From: QYOJ01 sp043810345
Lineage (GTDB): Bacteria > Bacteroidota > Bacteroidia > Bacteroidales > FEN-979
Assembly: GCA_043810345.1 (NCBI GenBank)
Contig: JBDROF010000059.1
Span: forward strand, 1 to 31,128
Length of the DNA stretch: 31,128 nucleotides
Direction: 5' to 3'
Shown here: in pieces, positions 1-9,024 of the stretch
Layout of the letters: each line of letters begins with the position of its first letter
Numbering within the stretch: the first letter of the stretch is position 1
Notes under the pieces: model-generated
Seen by the model: the letters and a program-made list of their open reading frames with translations, nothing else
What the model was told of the DNA's origin: nothing
The model's database searches: none
Translations under genes and position numbers: made by a program

Positions 1-1031
1 GACTGGTGGTCACCCTGCAGGGGGAGATCGTAAAGAAGGTTCAGCCCCATTGCGGCTACATTCACCGCGGCATCGAGAAAATGTGCGAGAAGGATACCTA
101 CCAGCAGATCATCCACCTCACCGACCGGATGGATTACCTCTCGGCACACATCAACAACCATGCTGTATGCCTGCTGGTTGAAGGAGCCCTGGAGGTGGAG
201 CTCCCCGAGCGGGTCAAATACATCCGTACAATTCTGGATGAGTTGAACCGGATCGCTTCCCACCAGCTCTGGTGGTGCAGTTTCGGGATGGACCTGGGTG
301 GACTAACCTGCTTCTTTTACGGACTCCGTGACCGGGAACACATCCTCGACATCTTCGAAGAGTCGTTTGGCTCCCGTTTACTACATAGTTACTATACTCC
401 CGGAGGGTTGATGCAGGACATCCATCCCAATTTCCAGAAACGGACCAAGGACTTTATCAAGTATTTCCGCAAGAAGATCAAGGATTATGATAAAATCCTC
501 AGCGGAAACATCATTTTCCAGAACCGGAGCAAAGGAGTCGGTGTCTTGTCGAAAGAGTTGGCAATCAATTATGGAGTAACCGGTCCTTCGGGCCGTGGCT
601 CCGGGTGGGCTTGCGACATTCGCAAGAAATATCCATACGCCATGTACGACAAGGTGGATTTCAGGGAGGTGTTGCGAACCGAAGGAGATACCTATGCCCG
701 ATACATGGTGAGAATAGATGAGATGAGGGAATCGATGAAGATCATTGAGCAGCTGATCGACAACATTCCCGAAGGGGATTACAGCGCCAAGATGAAACCC
801 ATCATAAGACTACCTGAAGGGGAGTATTATCAGTGCGTGGAATCGGCCCGCGGTGAACTGGGTATCTACTGTATCTCCGACGGGAATAAAACCCCGCTGC
901 GGATGAAATTCCGTACCCCGAGTTTCGTGAATTTGGGGGTGCTCGACAAGATCAGCCGCGAAATGAAGATTGCAGACCTGGTGGCCATCGGCGCTTCTCT
1001 CGACTTAGTAATTCCGGATATTGACAGATAA
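1..1031 (+). CDS. nuoD: NADH-quinone oxidoreductase subunit D (49 kDa subunit), 5' truncated by window
   Basis: Peripheral-arm subunit of respiratory complex I that helps form the quinone-binding pocket beside cluster N2. The frame is open from the first base, and an in-frame GTG at 6 is internal: the translation is already inside the conserved block matching GEVV..PHIGYLHRGIEK, so the true N-terminus lies before the window (roughly 40-60 residues missing, judged from the usual length near 400). Other family landmarks are TPGG (G..QDIHPNF), GVTGPSGRGSGWACDIRK, ESARGELGIYCISDG and the C-terminal ASLDLVIPDIDR. TAA is at 1029-1031. The next gene is nuoH, not nuoE, F or G, which is the order seen in NuoEFG-less complex I of Bacteroidetes. 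Whether nuoC is separate or fused cannot be seen. Confidence 0.96.
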   Translation, partial: LVVTLQGEIVKKVQPHCGYIHRGIEKMCEKDTYQQIIHLTDRMDYLSAHINNHAVCLLVEGALEVELPERVKYIRTILDELNRIASHQLWWCSFGMDLGGLTCFFYGLRDREHILDIFEESFGSRLLHSYYTPGGLMQDIHPNFQKRTKDFIKYFRKKIKDYDKILSGNIIFQNRSKGVGVLSKELAINYGVTGPSGRGSGWACDIRKKYPYAMYDKVDFREVLRTEGDTYARYMVRIDEMRESMKIIEQLIDNIPEGDYSAKMKPIIRLPEGEYYQCVESARGELGIYCISDGNKTPLRMKFRTPSFVNLGVLDKISREMKIADLVAIGASLDLVIPDIDR

Positions 1032-1042
1032 TACCATTCAAC

Positions 1043-2131
1043 ATGGCTTTCAACATTTACGACTTCACATCATTCACCCAGTCGATCGACCAGGCACTTT
1101 ATGAGTGGTTACCACCGTTCTGGGCGCTGGTCGTGGAAATGACCATCATCGGGCTGGTCTTCCTGCTCTTTTACGCAATTGTAGGCCTGTTCCTGGTATA
1201 TGCCGAACGTAAGGTTTGTGCTTTTATGCAGAACCGGGTTGGCCCCAACCGGGTAGGACCTTACGGAGTCTTTCAGACCATAGCCGACTTCATCAAGCTG
1301 TTGATGAAAGAGCTGGTCTACATTAAGAACTCCGATAAACTCCTCTTCAACCTCGCCCCGTTCATTGTGATCATCGCCTCTTTCATGGCCATCGCAGCGA
1401 TTCCGTTTGCCAAGGGATTGCATGCCATCGATTTTGATATCGGGATCATGTATGTGATTGCGGTAACCTCCCTCGGGGTAATTGGGGTGTTGCTGGCCGG
1501 ATGGTCCAGTAACAATAAGTACTCACTCATCGGAGCGATGCGTAGTGGGGCACAGATCATCAGCTACGAACTTTCAGTCGGGCTCTCCCTGCTCACCATC
1601 ATCGTACTGGCCGGCACCATGCAGTTCTCCCAGGTGGTGGAGATACAGTCGACCGGATGGTTTATTTTCAAAGGCCACATCCCGGCCTTCATTGCCTTTG
1701 TCATCTTTCTGATTGCCAGTACGGCCGAAACAAACCGCGGACCTTTCGATCTCGCTGAAGCTGAATCCGAGCTTACAGCAGGGTTCCATACGGAGTATTC
1801 AGGGATCAAGTTCGCCTTCTTCTTCCTGGCCGAGTATATGAACATGTTCATTGTGGCTTCCATTGCAGCTACGGTTTTTTTGGGCGGATGGATGCCGTTC
1901 CATATCGGAGGCTGGGAAGGGTTCAACCACGTAATGGACTTCATCCCGCCGCTTGTCTGGTACTTTGGTAAAACGGCATTTGTCATCTGGCTGATGATGT
2001 GGTTCAAATGGACATTCCCCCGTTTACGGATCGACCAGCTCCTGACCCTGGAGTGGAAATACCTCCTCCCGATCAACCTGGTCAACATCCTCATCATGGC
2101 TTTTATCGTATTAATGGGTTGGCATTTCTAA
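1043..2131 (+). CDS. nuoH: NADH-quinone oxidoreductase subunit H (membrane)
   Basis: Membrane subunit of complex I that docks the peripheral arm and forms the floor of the quinone chamber. At 362 residues with about eight or nine hydrophobic segments it is a little longer than the E. coli protein. Diagnostic blocks are ERKVCAFMQNRVGPNRVGP near residues 55-75, followed by IADFIKLLMKE, and the acidic loop GPFDLAEAESELTAGFHTEY near 233-252, whose Glu and Asp residues belong to the E-channel. The ATG at 1043 lies 11 nt after nuoD, with no strong Shine-Dalgarno. nuoI follows after 4 nt, so the genes are co-transcribed. Confidence 0.97.
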   Translation: MAFNIYDFTSFTQSIDQALYEWLPPFWALVVEMTIIGLVFLLFYAIVGLFLVYAERKVCAFMQNRVGPNRVGPYGVFQTIADFIKLLMKELVYIKNSDKLLFNLAPFIVIIASFMAIAAIPFAKGLHAIDFDIGIMYVIAVTSLGVIGVLLAGWSSNNKYSLIGAMRSGAQIISYELSVGLSLLTIIVLAGTMQFSQVVEIQSTGWFIFKGHIPAFIAFVIFLIASTAETNRGPFDLAEAESELTAGFHTEYSGIKFAFFFLAEYMNMFIVASIAATVFLGGWMPFHIGGWEGFNHVMDFIPPLVWYFGKTAFVIWLMMWFKWTFPRLRIDQLLTLEWKYLLPINLVNILIMAFIVLMGWHF

Positions 2132-2135
2132 GATT

Positions 2136-2615
2136 ATGAATAGTATCTATACATACTTTGCAGATATCTTCCGGGGAGTGAAGTCCCTTCTCATCGGCAT
2201 GTCGGTGACCGGAAGATACTTTTTTAGTCCGGGCCAGATCGTCACTCAGCAATATCCTGAGAACCGGGAAAAACTGAAGATGTTTGAGCGATTCAAGGGA
2301 GACCTGATCATGCCTCATGACGCTAACAATCAGCATCGGTGTACCGGCTGCGGAATCTGTGAGACCAACTGTCCGAACGGCTCCATTGAGGTGATCTCAG
2401 ACCGCATCGAACAACCCGACGGCAAAAAGAAGCGCATCATCGACAAGCATATTTTCCACCTCTCCATGTGTACCTTCTGCAGCCTTTGTGTCAAAACCTG
2501 TCCGGAGAATGCCCTGGCATGGGATCAGACCTTTGAGCATGCTGTGTTCGATCGCGCCAAACTGACGAAAACTTTAAATAAACCCGGATCATCCATTATT
2601 AAAGACATAGAATGA
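2136..2615 (+). CDS. nuoI: NADH-quinone oxidoreductase subunit I, 2x[4Fe-4S]
   Basis: TYKY-type ferredoxin subunit of complex I that carries clusters N6a and N6b toward N2. Two CxxCxxCxxxCP motifs are visible at Cys69/72/75/79 and Cys112/115/118/122. The N-terminal 40 residues include an amphipathic stretch (GVKSLLIGMSVTGRYFF) typical of the membrane-anchoring helix. At 159 residues it is of normal size. The stop codon overlaps the start of nuoJ (ATGA), which indicates translational coupling. Confidence 0.96.
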   Translation: MNSIYTYFADIFRGVKSLLIGMSVTGRYFFSPGQIVTQQYPENREKLKMFERFKGDLIMPHDANNQHRCTGCGICETNCPNGSIEVISDRIEQPDGKKKRIIDKHIFHLSMCTFCSLCVKTCPENALAWDQTFEHAVFDRAKLTKTLNKPGSSIIKDIE

Positions 2616-3124
2616 TGACGAGCAATCAATTCATGTTTCTCCTCTTTTCGGCGGTCATCGTGATCTTCTCCATCCTCACGGTGACCAGCAGGCGGATCCT
2701 GCGGGCAGCCACCTTCCTGTTGTTCGTACTGGTCTCCACCGCCGGCCTTTACTTCCTCCTGAAATACAACTTTCTGGCAGCCATCCAGCTGACACTATAT
2801 GCGGGCGGGATCGTGGTGCTGATCATCTTCTCGATCCTGCTTACCAGCCATATTGCCGAAAAGCTGCCCACGGCAGCGCTGATGAAAAAGATACCTGCCG
2901 CCCTGGTAGCACTGGTTGGGGCAGCCCTCTGCATCGTTGTCATTCTGCAATATAACTTTCCCGGGGCTGTAGGCAGTGCCGAACCGGTCAACGTAAAACA
3001 GATTGGAGAGAGCCTGATCAGCTACGGAAGGTATGGATACGCATTACCCTTTGAGGTCATCAGCGTGCTTCTGCTCGCTGCCATGATCGGAAGTATCGTT
3101 CTGGCTAAAAAACGTAAAGATTAA
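2612..3124 (+). CDS. nuoJ: NADH-quinone oxidoreductase subunit J (membrane)
   Basis: Small antiporter-adjacent membrane subunit of complex I. It is 170 residues with five hydrophobic segments. The conserved stretch QLTLYAGGIVVLIIFSILLT (about residues 60-79) is the TM3 pi-bulge region that couples quinone chemistry to proton pumping. There are two consecutive ATGs, at 2612 and 2615; the first overlaps the nuoI stop. nuoK begins 18 nt downstream. Confidence 0.94.
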   Translation: MMTSNQFMFLLFSAVIVIFSILTVTSRRILRAATFLLFVLVSTAGLYFLLKYNFLAAIQLTLYAGGIVVLIIFSILLTSHIAEKLPTAALMKKIPAALVALVGAALCIVVILQYNFPGAVGSAEPVNVKQIGESLISYGRYGYALPFEVISVLLLAAMIGSIVLAKKRKD

Positions 3125-3142
3125 CAGCTAAAGCACCAACCT

Positions 3143-3460
3143 ATGTTTGAAGGAGTTCCATTATCCTGGTTTCTGATCCTGAGCACCATCATGTTTTTTG
3201 TGGGGGTGTATGGATTCCTGGTGAGAAAAAACCTGATCACCATGCTCATGTCGATAGAGCTGATCCTGAACTCGGTATGTATCAACTTCGTGGCGTTCAA
3301 CAAGATCCTCTATCCGGAGCACATGGAGGGGATGTTTTTCACCGTCTTTATCATCGCTGTGGCCGCTGCCGAAGCTTCCGTGGCCATCGCCATCATCATC
3401 AACATCTATAGGCGTATCGTGAATATTGATGTAGAGAAGATGGATGAAATGAAGTACTAA
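3143..3460 (+). CDS. nuoK: NADH-quinone oxidoreductase subunit K (membrane)
   Basis: Small MrpC-like membrane subunit with three transmembrane helices, 105 residues, the usual size. The acidic residue in LITMLMSIELILNSVCINFV (Glu in TM2) and the second in AAAEASVAIAIII (TM3) are the buried glutamates required for proton translocation. It is followed by a 77-nt gap filled with heptamer repeats before nuoL, the only sizeable gap in the first half of the operon. Confidence 0.95.
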   Translation: MFEGVPLSWFLILSTIMFFVGVYGFLVRKNLITMLMSIELILNSVCINFVAFNKILYPEHMEGMFFTVFIIAVAAAEASVAIAIIINIYRRIVNIDVEKMDEMKY

Positions 3461-3530
3461 CGTAAGACGTAAGACGTAAGACGTAAGATGTATTTAATTC
3501 GTAATTCATAATTCATAATTCGTAATTGAT
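3461..3530 (+). repeat. two adjacent heptamer tandem repeat arrays between nuoK and nuoL
   Basis: Directly after the nuoK stop there are four perfect copies of CGTAAGA (3461-3488). After a short TGTATTT spacer come five copies of an AATTCRT-type heptamer (3496-3530: AATTCGT, AATTCAT, AATTCAT, AATTCGT, AATTGAT). Both arrays have period 7 but unrelated units. No gene or hairpin terminator is visible in the gap. Confidence 0.9.
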
Positions 3531-3537
3531 ATAAGGT

Positions 3538-5454
3538 ATGTTTGACTTCTCTTACACCATCTGGATCGTCCTGATACCGTTCTTCGTCTTCATCGTGGTC
3601 GGTTTCTGGGGGAATAAATTCAAGCCCATCGTCTCCGGGATTGTAGGATCAGCTGGTCTGTTTACCTCCTGGATTCTTTCCATTTTTACCGCCTACAAAT
3701 ATTTCTTTGATGTAGGAAAGGTCGATGAGGTATACCAGCAGATCATAGGATATAACAGGTTATGGCTGCGGTTTACCGATACGCTGCACATCGATATGGG
3801 GGTATTGATTGATCCCATTTCGGTGATGATGCTGATCGTCGTCACCACCGTGTCGCTGATGGCTCATATTTACTCCACAGGGTATTTGAAAGGCGAAAAG
3901 GGTTTTGAGCGGTATTATGCCTTCCTCTCCCTGTTTACCTTTTCCATGCTGGGATTGGTGGTTGCCACCAACATCTTCCAGATGTACATCTTCTGGGAAC
4001 TCGTAGGGGTCTCCTCCTACCTGCTGATTGGGTTCTATTATACGAGAGATACAGCGGTTGCCGCTTCCAAAAAAGCCTTTATCGTCACCCGGTTTGCCGA
4101 CCTGGGATTTTTGATCGGCATCCTGTTGCTTTCATACTATACCAAAACCTTTGACTTCCTGACACTGACCAGTCCCACAGGACCGGCTATAGGCACCCCC
4201 CCGGCGGCAACGTTTATCGGCCTGTCGGTACTTACCTGGGCGATGATCCTGATCTTTATGGGCGGAGCTGGAAAATCGGCTATGTTCCCGCTGCACATCT
4301 GGTTGCCCGATGCCATGGAGGGCCCCACTCCGGTGTCGGCACTGATCCATGCCGCCACCATGGTGGTTGCCGGGGTATACCTGGTTGCCCGTTTGTTCCC
4401 AATCTATATTACCGTTCCCATCGCGTTGCAGGTGGTCGCCTGGGTGGGGGCCTTTTCCTCCCTGTTTGCGGCAATCATTGCCTGTACGCAATATGATATT
4501 AAACGGGTGCTTGCCTACTCCACCATGTCGCAGATCGGTTATATGATGTGTGCCCTGGGAGTTTCAGGTATGGGAGGACATGAAGGGCTGGGATACATGG
4601 CGTCGATGTTCCACCTCTTTACCCACGCCTTCTTCAAAGCGCTTCTCTTCCTCTGTGCAGGGGCCATCATCCATGCTGTTCACAGCAACTATATGTATGA
4701 AATGGGTGGATTGCGAAAACACCTTCCGATCACGCACCTTACCTTTTTAATTGCCTGTCTGGCTATCGCCGGGATACCCCCGTTTGCCGGATTCTTCAGC
4801 AAAGATGAAATTCTGGTGGCAGCTTACCATCACGACACCGCACTCTTCATCATTGAGTACCTGGTAGCCGGCCTGACGGCATTTTACATGTTCCGTCTCT
4901 ATTTTGGCATCTTCTGGGGGAAAAAGCAGGATTATCATCATACCCCCCATGAGGCGCCGAAATCGATGACGATCCCGTTGATCTTCCTGGCTTTCGGAGC
5001 GATGTTTGCCGGGTTTATCCCATTCTCACACCTGGTTACATCCGACAGGCAACTGTTCGAACTCCACACCGAATGGATCATCGCCATACCATCCATCGTG
5101 ATCGCCGTGATCGGGATAGGGGTAGCCTGGGTCATGTACATCAAGCCAACCGATATTCCGAAGAAGATCGCTCATTCCCTTCATGGATTCTACAGGGCGG
5201 CGTATCAAAAGTTCTATGTTGATGAGCTCTACCTGTTTATCACCAAGAAGATCATCTTTGATCATATTTCCAAACCGGTTGCATGGTTCGACCGCCACAT
5301 TGTGGACGGCTCCATGAACGGCATATCCTATGTTACCAACCAATGCTCTGACAGGATAAAGGGATTTCAGTCGGGACAATTGCAGCAGTATGCTATGGTG
5401 TTTGTATCCGGCGCAGTCATCCTCGCCCTGGTATTCATCTATTTATGGACCTAA
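3538..5454 (+). CDS. nuoL: NADH-quinone oxidoreductase subunit L (proton-pumping, membrane)
   Basis: Distal antiporter-like subunit of complex I. It has 638 residues and about sixteen hydrophobic segments. The family block GKSAMFPLHIWLPDAMEGPT precedes VSALIHAATMVVAGVYL; Lys246 in this block and Glu154 in FWELVGVSSYLLIGFY are the expected pumping residues. The C-terminal part after residue 550 contains the long lateral helix region and a final transmembrane helix (VFVSGAVILALVFIYLW). The start ATG at 3538 is preceded by ATAAGG. nuoM begins 14 nt after the stop. Confidence 0.96.
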   Translation: MFDFSYTIWIVLIPFFVFIVVGFWGNKFKPIVSGIVGSAGLFTSWILSIFTAYKYFFDVGKVDEVYQQIIGYNRLWLRFTDTLHIDMGVLIDPISVMMLIVVTTVSLMAHIYSTGYLKGEKGFERYYAFLSLFTFSMLGLVVATNIFQMYIFWELVGVSSYLLIGFYYTRDTAVAASKKAFIVTRFADLGFLIGILLLSYYTKTFDFLTLTSPTGPAIGTPPAATFIGLSVLTWAMILIFMGGAGKSAMFPLHIWLPDAMEGPTPVSALIHAATMVVAGVYLVARLFPIYITVPIALQVVAWVGAFSSLFAAIIACTQYDIKRVLAYSTMSQIGYMMCALGVSGMGGHEGLGYMASMFHLFTHAFFKALLFLCAGAIIHAVHSNYMYEMGGLRKHLPITHLTFLIACLAIAGIPPFAGFFSKDEILVAAYHHDTALFIIEYLVAGLTAFYMFRLYFGIFWGKKQDYHHTPHEAPKSMTIPLIFLAFGAMFAGFIPFSHLVTSDRQLFELHTEWIIAIPSIVIAVIGIGVAWVMYIKPTDIPKKIAHSLHGFYRAAYQKFYVDELYLFITKKIIFDHISKPVAWFDRHIVDGSMNGISYVTNQCSDRIKGFQSGQLQQYAMVFVSGAVILALVFIYLWT

Positions 5455-5468
5455 TAAACAGCTGACGA

Positions 5469-6971
5469 ATGAATATACTTCTGTTACTGATCATTATTCC
5501 TATCCTGACCATCATCGGGATCCTGTTTACCAGGGACAATAAGCAGGTGCGTGTTGTTTCTGCCATCGGGATGACATTCCAGCTGATCACTTCAGCCATC
5601 ATCATCCTCTGGTTCCTGGCCGAGCGGCATGCCGGAAACACGGCAGAGTTCCTCTTTGCCAGCAATTATGTCTGGTATGAAACCCTCAACATCCACTTTT
5701 ACGTTGGTGTCGACGGGATTTCAGTCGCCATGATAGGCCTGACCTCCATGGTGATCTTTGCCGGCATCTTTGCCTCCTGGGAAGTGGATGACCTGCCAAG
5801 GGAATTTTTCACCTCGCTCATTCTTTTGTCATCAGGGGTATTTGGATTTTTCATCTCCCTCGACCTGTTTACCATGTTTCTCTTTTACGAGGTTGCGGTG
5901 ATCCCTATGTACCTGCTGATCGGGATCTGGGGAACCGGTCCGAGACATTACAGCGCGATGAAGCTGACCCTGATGTTGATGGGAGGTTCAGCGTTGATCC
6001 TGGTTGGATTGCTGGGTCTCTACTTCAACTCCAACCCGGCCGGTGGCCCGCTTACATTCGAGATCCCTGAGATTGCAAAAGTGGACATTCCACTAAACAC
6101 CCAGCTTTTCTTCTTCCCTTTCCTGTTTATTGGTTTCGGTGTACTCGGAGCACTATTCCCGTTCCATACCTGGTCGCCCGATGGTCATGCCTCGGCACCC
6201 ACAGCCGTTTCGATGCTTCATGCCGGCGTGCTGATGAAACTGGGAGGGTACGGCTGTTATCGCGTCGCGGTTTTCCTCCTTCCGGCTGCCGCCCATGAAC
6301 TGGCCTGGATTTTTCTGATCCTGACCACCATCAGCGTCATCTACGGTGCACTTGGAGCCATCTGGCAAAAAGACCTCAAATACATCAATGCGTACTCCTC
6401 CGTAAGCCATTGCGGACTGGTCCTTTTTGCCATCCTGATGTTCAACGAAACGGCTATGAACGGTGCGATCATGCAGATGATCTCCCACGGGATCATGACG
6501 GCCCTCTTCTTTGCCCTGATCGGCATGATCTACGGACGTACCCATACCCGCTATGTGGATGAAATGAGCGGCCTGATGAAGGTGATGCCTTTCCTGGCGG
6601 TAGCTTATGTCATTGGCGGTTTGGCCTCACTCGGCCTCCCGGGATTCAGCGGTTTTGTCGCTGAAATGACCATTTTCGTCGGCGCTTTCCAGCATGCGGA
6701 TACATTCCACAGGGTAGCCACCATCATTGCAGCCTCCTCTATCGTTGCAACGGCTGTGTATATCCTTCGGGTTGTCGGCATGATGTTATACGGAAAGATC
6801 AACAAAGAAGAGTATGAGCAGATTACTGATGCCAGATGGTATGAAAGGATGAGTGCGGGAACCCTGATCTTCGGGATCACCGCCATCGGGCTTGCACCAT
6901 TGTGGTTATCCAATATGATTACCAACGGACTGGGGCCAATGATCCAAAAGCTGCTCCTGGCCATGAATTAA
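5469..6971 (+). CDS. nuoM: NADH-quinone oxidoreductase subunit M (proton-pumping, membrane)
   Basis: Antiporter-like pumping subunit of complex I, 500 residues with about fourteen hydrophobic segments. Glu141 in LFYEVAVIPMYLLIGIWG and Lys257 in AGVLMKLGGYG match the conserved pair. The broken-helix block FPFHTWSPDGHASAPTAVSM is present (His-Ala-Ser in place of the more common His-Val-Glu). It sits between nuoL (14 nt) and nuoN (45 nt). Confidence 0.96.
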   Translation: MNILLLLIIIPILTIIGILFTRDNKQVRVVSAIGMTFQLITSAIIILWFLAERHAGNTAEFLFASNYVWYETLNIHFYVGVDGISVAMIGLTSMVIFAGIFASWEVDDLPREFFTSLILLSSGVFGFFISLDLFTMFLFYEVAVIPMYLLIGIWGTGPRHYSAMKLTLMLMGGSALILVGLLGLYFNSNPAGGPLTFEIPEIAKVDIPLNTQLFFFPFLFIGFGVLGALFPFHTWSPDGHASAPTAVSMLHAGVLMKLGGYGCYRVAVFLLPAAAHELAWIFLILTTISVIYGALGAIWQKDLKYINAYSSVSHCGLVLFAILMFNETAMNGAIMQMISHGIMTALFFALIGMIYGRTHTRYVDEMSGLMKVMPFLAVAYVIGGLASLGLPGFSGFVAEMTIFVGAFQHADTFHRVATIIAASSIVATAVYILRVVGMMLYGKINKEEYEQITDARWYERMSAGTLIFGITAIGLAPLWLSNMITNGLGPMIQKLLLAMN

Positions 6972-7016
6972 TCGAACGAGAATAAAGAGTATAAGACGAT
7001 ATAAAATTCAGACGAC

Positions 7017-8432
7017 ATGCTGATGCTGATCATGAGACATGAATTACTGCTGGTGCTGATCACGGTGATTCTATTGTTGGTTGAGATATTCCTGCCGGCC
7101 AACCGCAAGCAGAAGATCATTCTGCCCGCACTTATCCTTTTTGGTGCGGTGATGATCCTGGGTTTCATCCCGGGACCCGCCGGAAGCCTGTTTGGCGGAA
7201 TGTACATTACCACGCAACTGACCCTGATGATGAAGAACATCCTGACCATTGGGGTGTTCATCGTTTTCCTGCAGTCGGTCGATTGGCTGAAAAAAGAGGA
7301 GAACAAGGAGAAAATCAGTGAGTATTTCCTGTTGCTGTTATCTACCCTGATCGGGATGGAATACATGCTCTCCTCTGGTGATTTCCTGATGTTCTACCTT
7401 GGGCTGGAGCTGGCTACGATCCCGCTGGCTGCATTGGCGGCGTTCGAACGGTTCAAGGAAAAATCGGCTGAAGCCGGAGTGAAGTTGATCTTTACCTCTG
7501 CCCTCTCCTCCGGGATTCTGCTTTATGGTCTCTCCATGATCTACGGTACAGTTGGAACGCTCTATTTTGATGAGGTGGTGAACGGCATCAATGGCGCTCC
7601 TCTTCAGATCCTGGCATTTATTTTCTTTTTTGCCGGGATGGCTTTCAAGATCTCCATCGTACCGTTCCATCTATGGACGGCCGATGTTTACGAAGGAGCC
7701 CCTGTGAACATCACCTCTTATCTTTCGGTGATCTCCAAGGGAGCAGCCGTAATGATCTTCACTATCCTGTTATTTACAGTATTCTCGAAAATCACCATCA
7801 TGTGGAAAGATGTGATCTACGTTACCTCCATCCTGACCATGACCATCGGGAACCTTTTTGCTTTGCGTCAACGTAACCTCAAGCGGTTCCTGGCTTTCTC
7901 CTCCATCGCCCAGGCAGGCTTTATCTTCCTTGGGATCATCGGACAGAGCCAGCTCGGGATGACTACGGTAATCTACTTCGTCCTGATCTATATCTTCTCG
8001 AACCTGGGTGCATTCGGTGTGGTGGCGGTGATTTCCAACCGCACCGGGAAAGAGTCCATCGACGATTACGACGGGCTCTACCGGACCAATCCCAAACTGA
8101 GTCTCACCATGATGCTGGCCCTCTTCTCACTGGCCGGGATCCCGCCGGTAGCAGGGTTCTTCGGCAAATTCTTCCTCTTCACGGCGGCTGCCCAGCAAGG
8201 GCTCTATATCCTGGTCTTGATTGCTGTGCTGAATACGATCATCGCCCTCTATTACTACCTCCTGGTGGTCAAGGCGATGTTCCTGAACCGGAGCGACAAG
8301 CCGATCGAATATTTCAAGAGTGACGGCTATTCCCGGCTGGGGCTGGCAATCTGCGTGGCCGGGCTGGTCATTATTGGCATTTACAGCCCGGTTTATGAAT
8401 TCATCAATCAGTTCACCTTCGGCATCTACTAG
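7017..8432 (+). CDS. nuoN: NADH-quinone oxidoreductase subunit N (proton-pumping, membrane)
   Basis: Third antiporter-like subunit of complex I, 471 residues and about fourteen hydrophobic segments. Landmarks are FYLGLELATIPLAALAAF (conserved Glu in TM5), AFKISIVPFHLWTADVYEGA and SLAGIPPVAGFFGKFFLF near the C-terminus. The start is not certain: ATGs at 7017, 7023 and 7032 are in frame and none has a clear ribosome binding site; the first is used here. It closes the recognisable complex I genes. Confidence 0.95.
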   Translation: MLMLIMRHELLLVLITVILLLVEIFLPANRKQKIILPALILFGAVMILGFIPGPAGSLFGGMYITTQLTLMMKNILTIGVFIVFLQSVDWLKKEENKEKISEYFLLLLSTLIGMEYMLSSGDFLMFYLGLELATIPLAALAAFERFKEKSAEAGVKLIFTSALSSGILLYGLSMIYGTVGTLYFDEVVNGINGAPLQILAFIFFFAGMAFKISIVPFHLWTADVYEGAPVNITSYLSVISKGAAVMIFTILLFTVFSKITIMWKDVIYVTSILTMTIGNLFALRQRNLKRFLAFSSIAQAGFIFLGIIGQSQLGMTTVIYFVLIYIFSNLGAFGVVAVISNRTGKESIDDYDGLYRTNPKLSLTMMLALFSLAGIPPVAGFFGKFFLFTAAAQQGLYILVLIAVLNTIIALYYYLLVVKAMFLNRSDKPIEYFKSDGYSRLGLAICVAGLVIIGIYSPVYEFINQFTFGIY

Positions 8433-8453
8433 GAGCCGGAAAATACCTCTGTT

Positions 8454-8780
8454 ATGGCATTAAAAGGAAAACACAATGTAGCGGAGATCAGCAACGTAAG
8501 GTGCACGGTGGTGGAGAGCGGAATCACCAGGGAACGGATGGATTTTCTGCGTGACCTCCTCACCTATAATGGTTATGAAGTGAAGAGTGAACAGGAGAAA
8601 GATAAAGAGGGGAATGTACTTGAAACATTTATTATCGGAGTAACAGATATCCTGTTCAATCCCACAGTCGTTGTTTACCAGCAAAAGCTGTTCAGGAGAG
8701 ATGGTCAGGTGGTGACTGCCGCTTACTGGGAGGAAAAAAAAGCAGATACAAAGATACCATACTGGCAGGTTCCGCGTTAA
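8454..8780 (+). CDS. conserved hypothetical protein downstream of nuoN, 108 aa
   Basis: No family is recognised with confidence. It is a small soluble protein with no signal peptide or membrane segment. A mixed alpha/beta pattern is suggested: an N-terminal strand (NVRCTVVESGI), a helix (RERMDFLRDLLTYNGYEV), a charged loop and strands (ETFIIGVTDILFNPTVVVYQQKLF), ending in YWQVPR. It starts 21 nt after nuoN and abuts the next gene, so it is probably transcribed with complex I. A link to complex I is inferred from position only. Confidence 0.75.
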   Translation: MALKGKHNVAEISNVRCTVVESGITRERMDFLRDLLTYNGYEVKSEQEKDKEGNVLETFIIGVTDILFNPTVVVYQQKLFRRDGQVVTAAYWEEKKADTKIPYWQVPR

Positions 8781-8990
8781 ATGTCCATGGAAAAATTCAA
8801 CCTATACTTCTCCATCCTGATTGTCCTGGGGTTTTTTATCCTGGCTACGTTTTTACTTGTAAGTCCCTCATTTTCTTATCTTAGCATTGAAATACGTGTG
8901 ATTTTTTCCGTGTTTCTCTACCTCTATGGTCTCTTCAGGATTGTCCGTGTTTTGATCAAACGGAAACAGCGTGATCATGAAGATAGCTGA
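8781..8990 (+). CDS. small two-helix membrane protein, unknown function
   Basis: 69 residues. Two hydrophobic segments are visible, at about residues 8-30 (LYFSILIVLGFFILATFLLV) and 38-56, followed by a basic tail (LIKRKQRDHEDS), which predicts both ends in the cytoplasm. The ATG follows the preceding TAA with no gap, so it is coupled to the 108-residue gene. A second Met (residue 3) is equally possible as the start. No family is recognised. It is the last gene before the promoter of the next operon, and no hairpin terminator was seen in 8991-9024. Confidence 0.7.
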   Translation: MSMEKFNLYFSILIVLGFFILATFLLVSPSFSYLSIEIRVIFSVFLYLYGLFRIVRVLIKRKQRDHEDS

Positions 8991-9024
8991 CAGAAGCCAT
9001 TTTCAGTAATTTCATCCTCAAAAT

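Noticed and set aside
3461..3530. CRISPR array
   Set aside because: The units are 7 nt with no spacers; these are simple tandem repeats.
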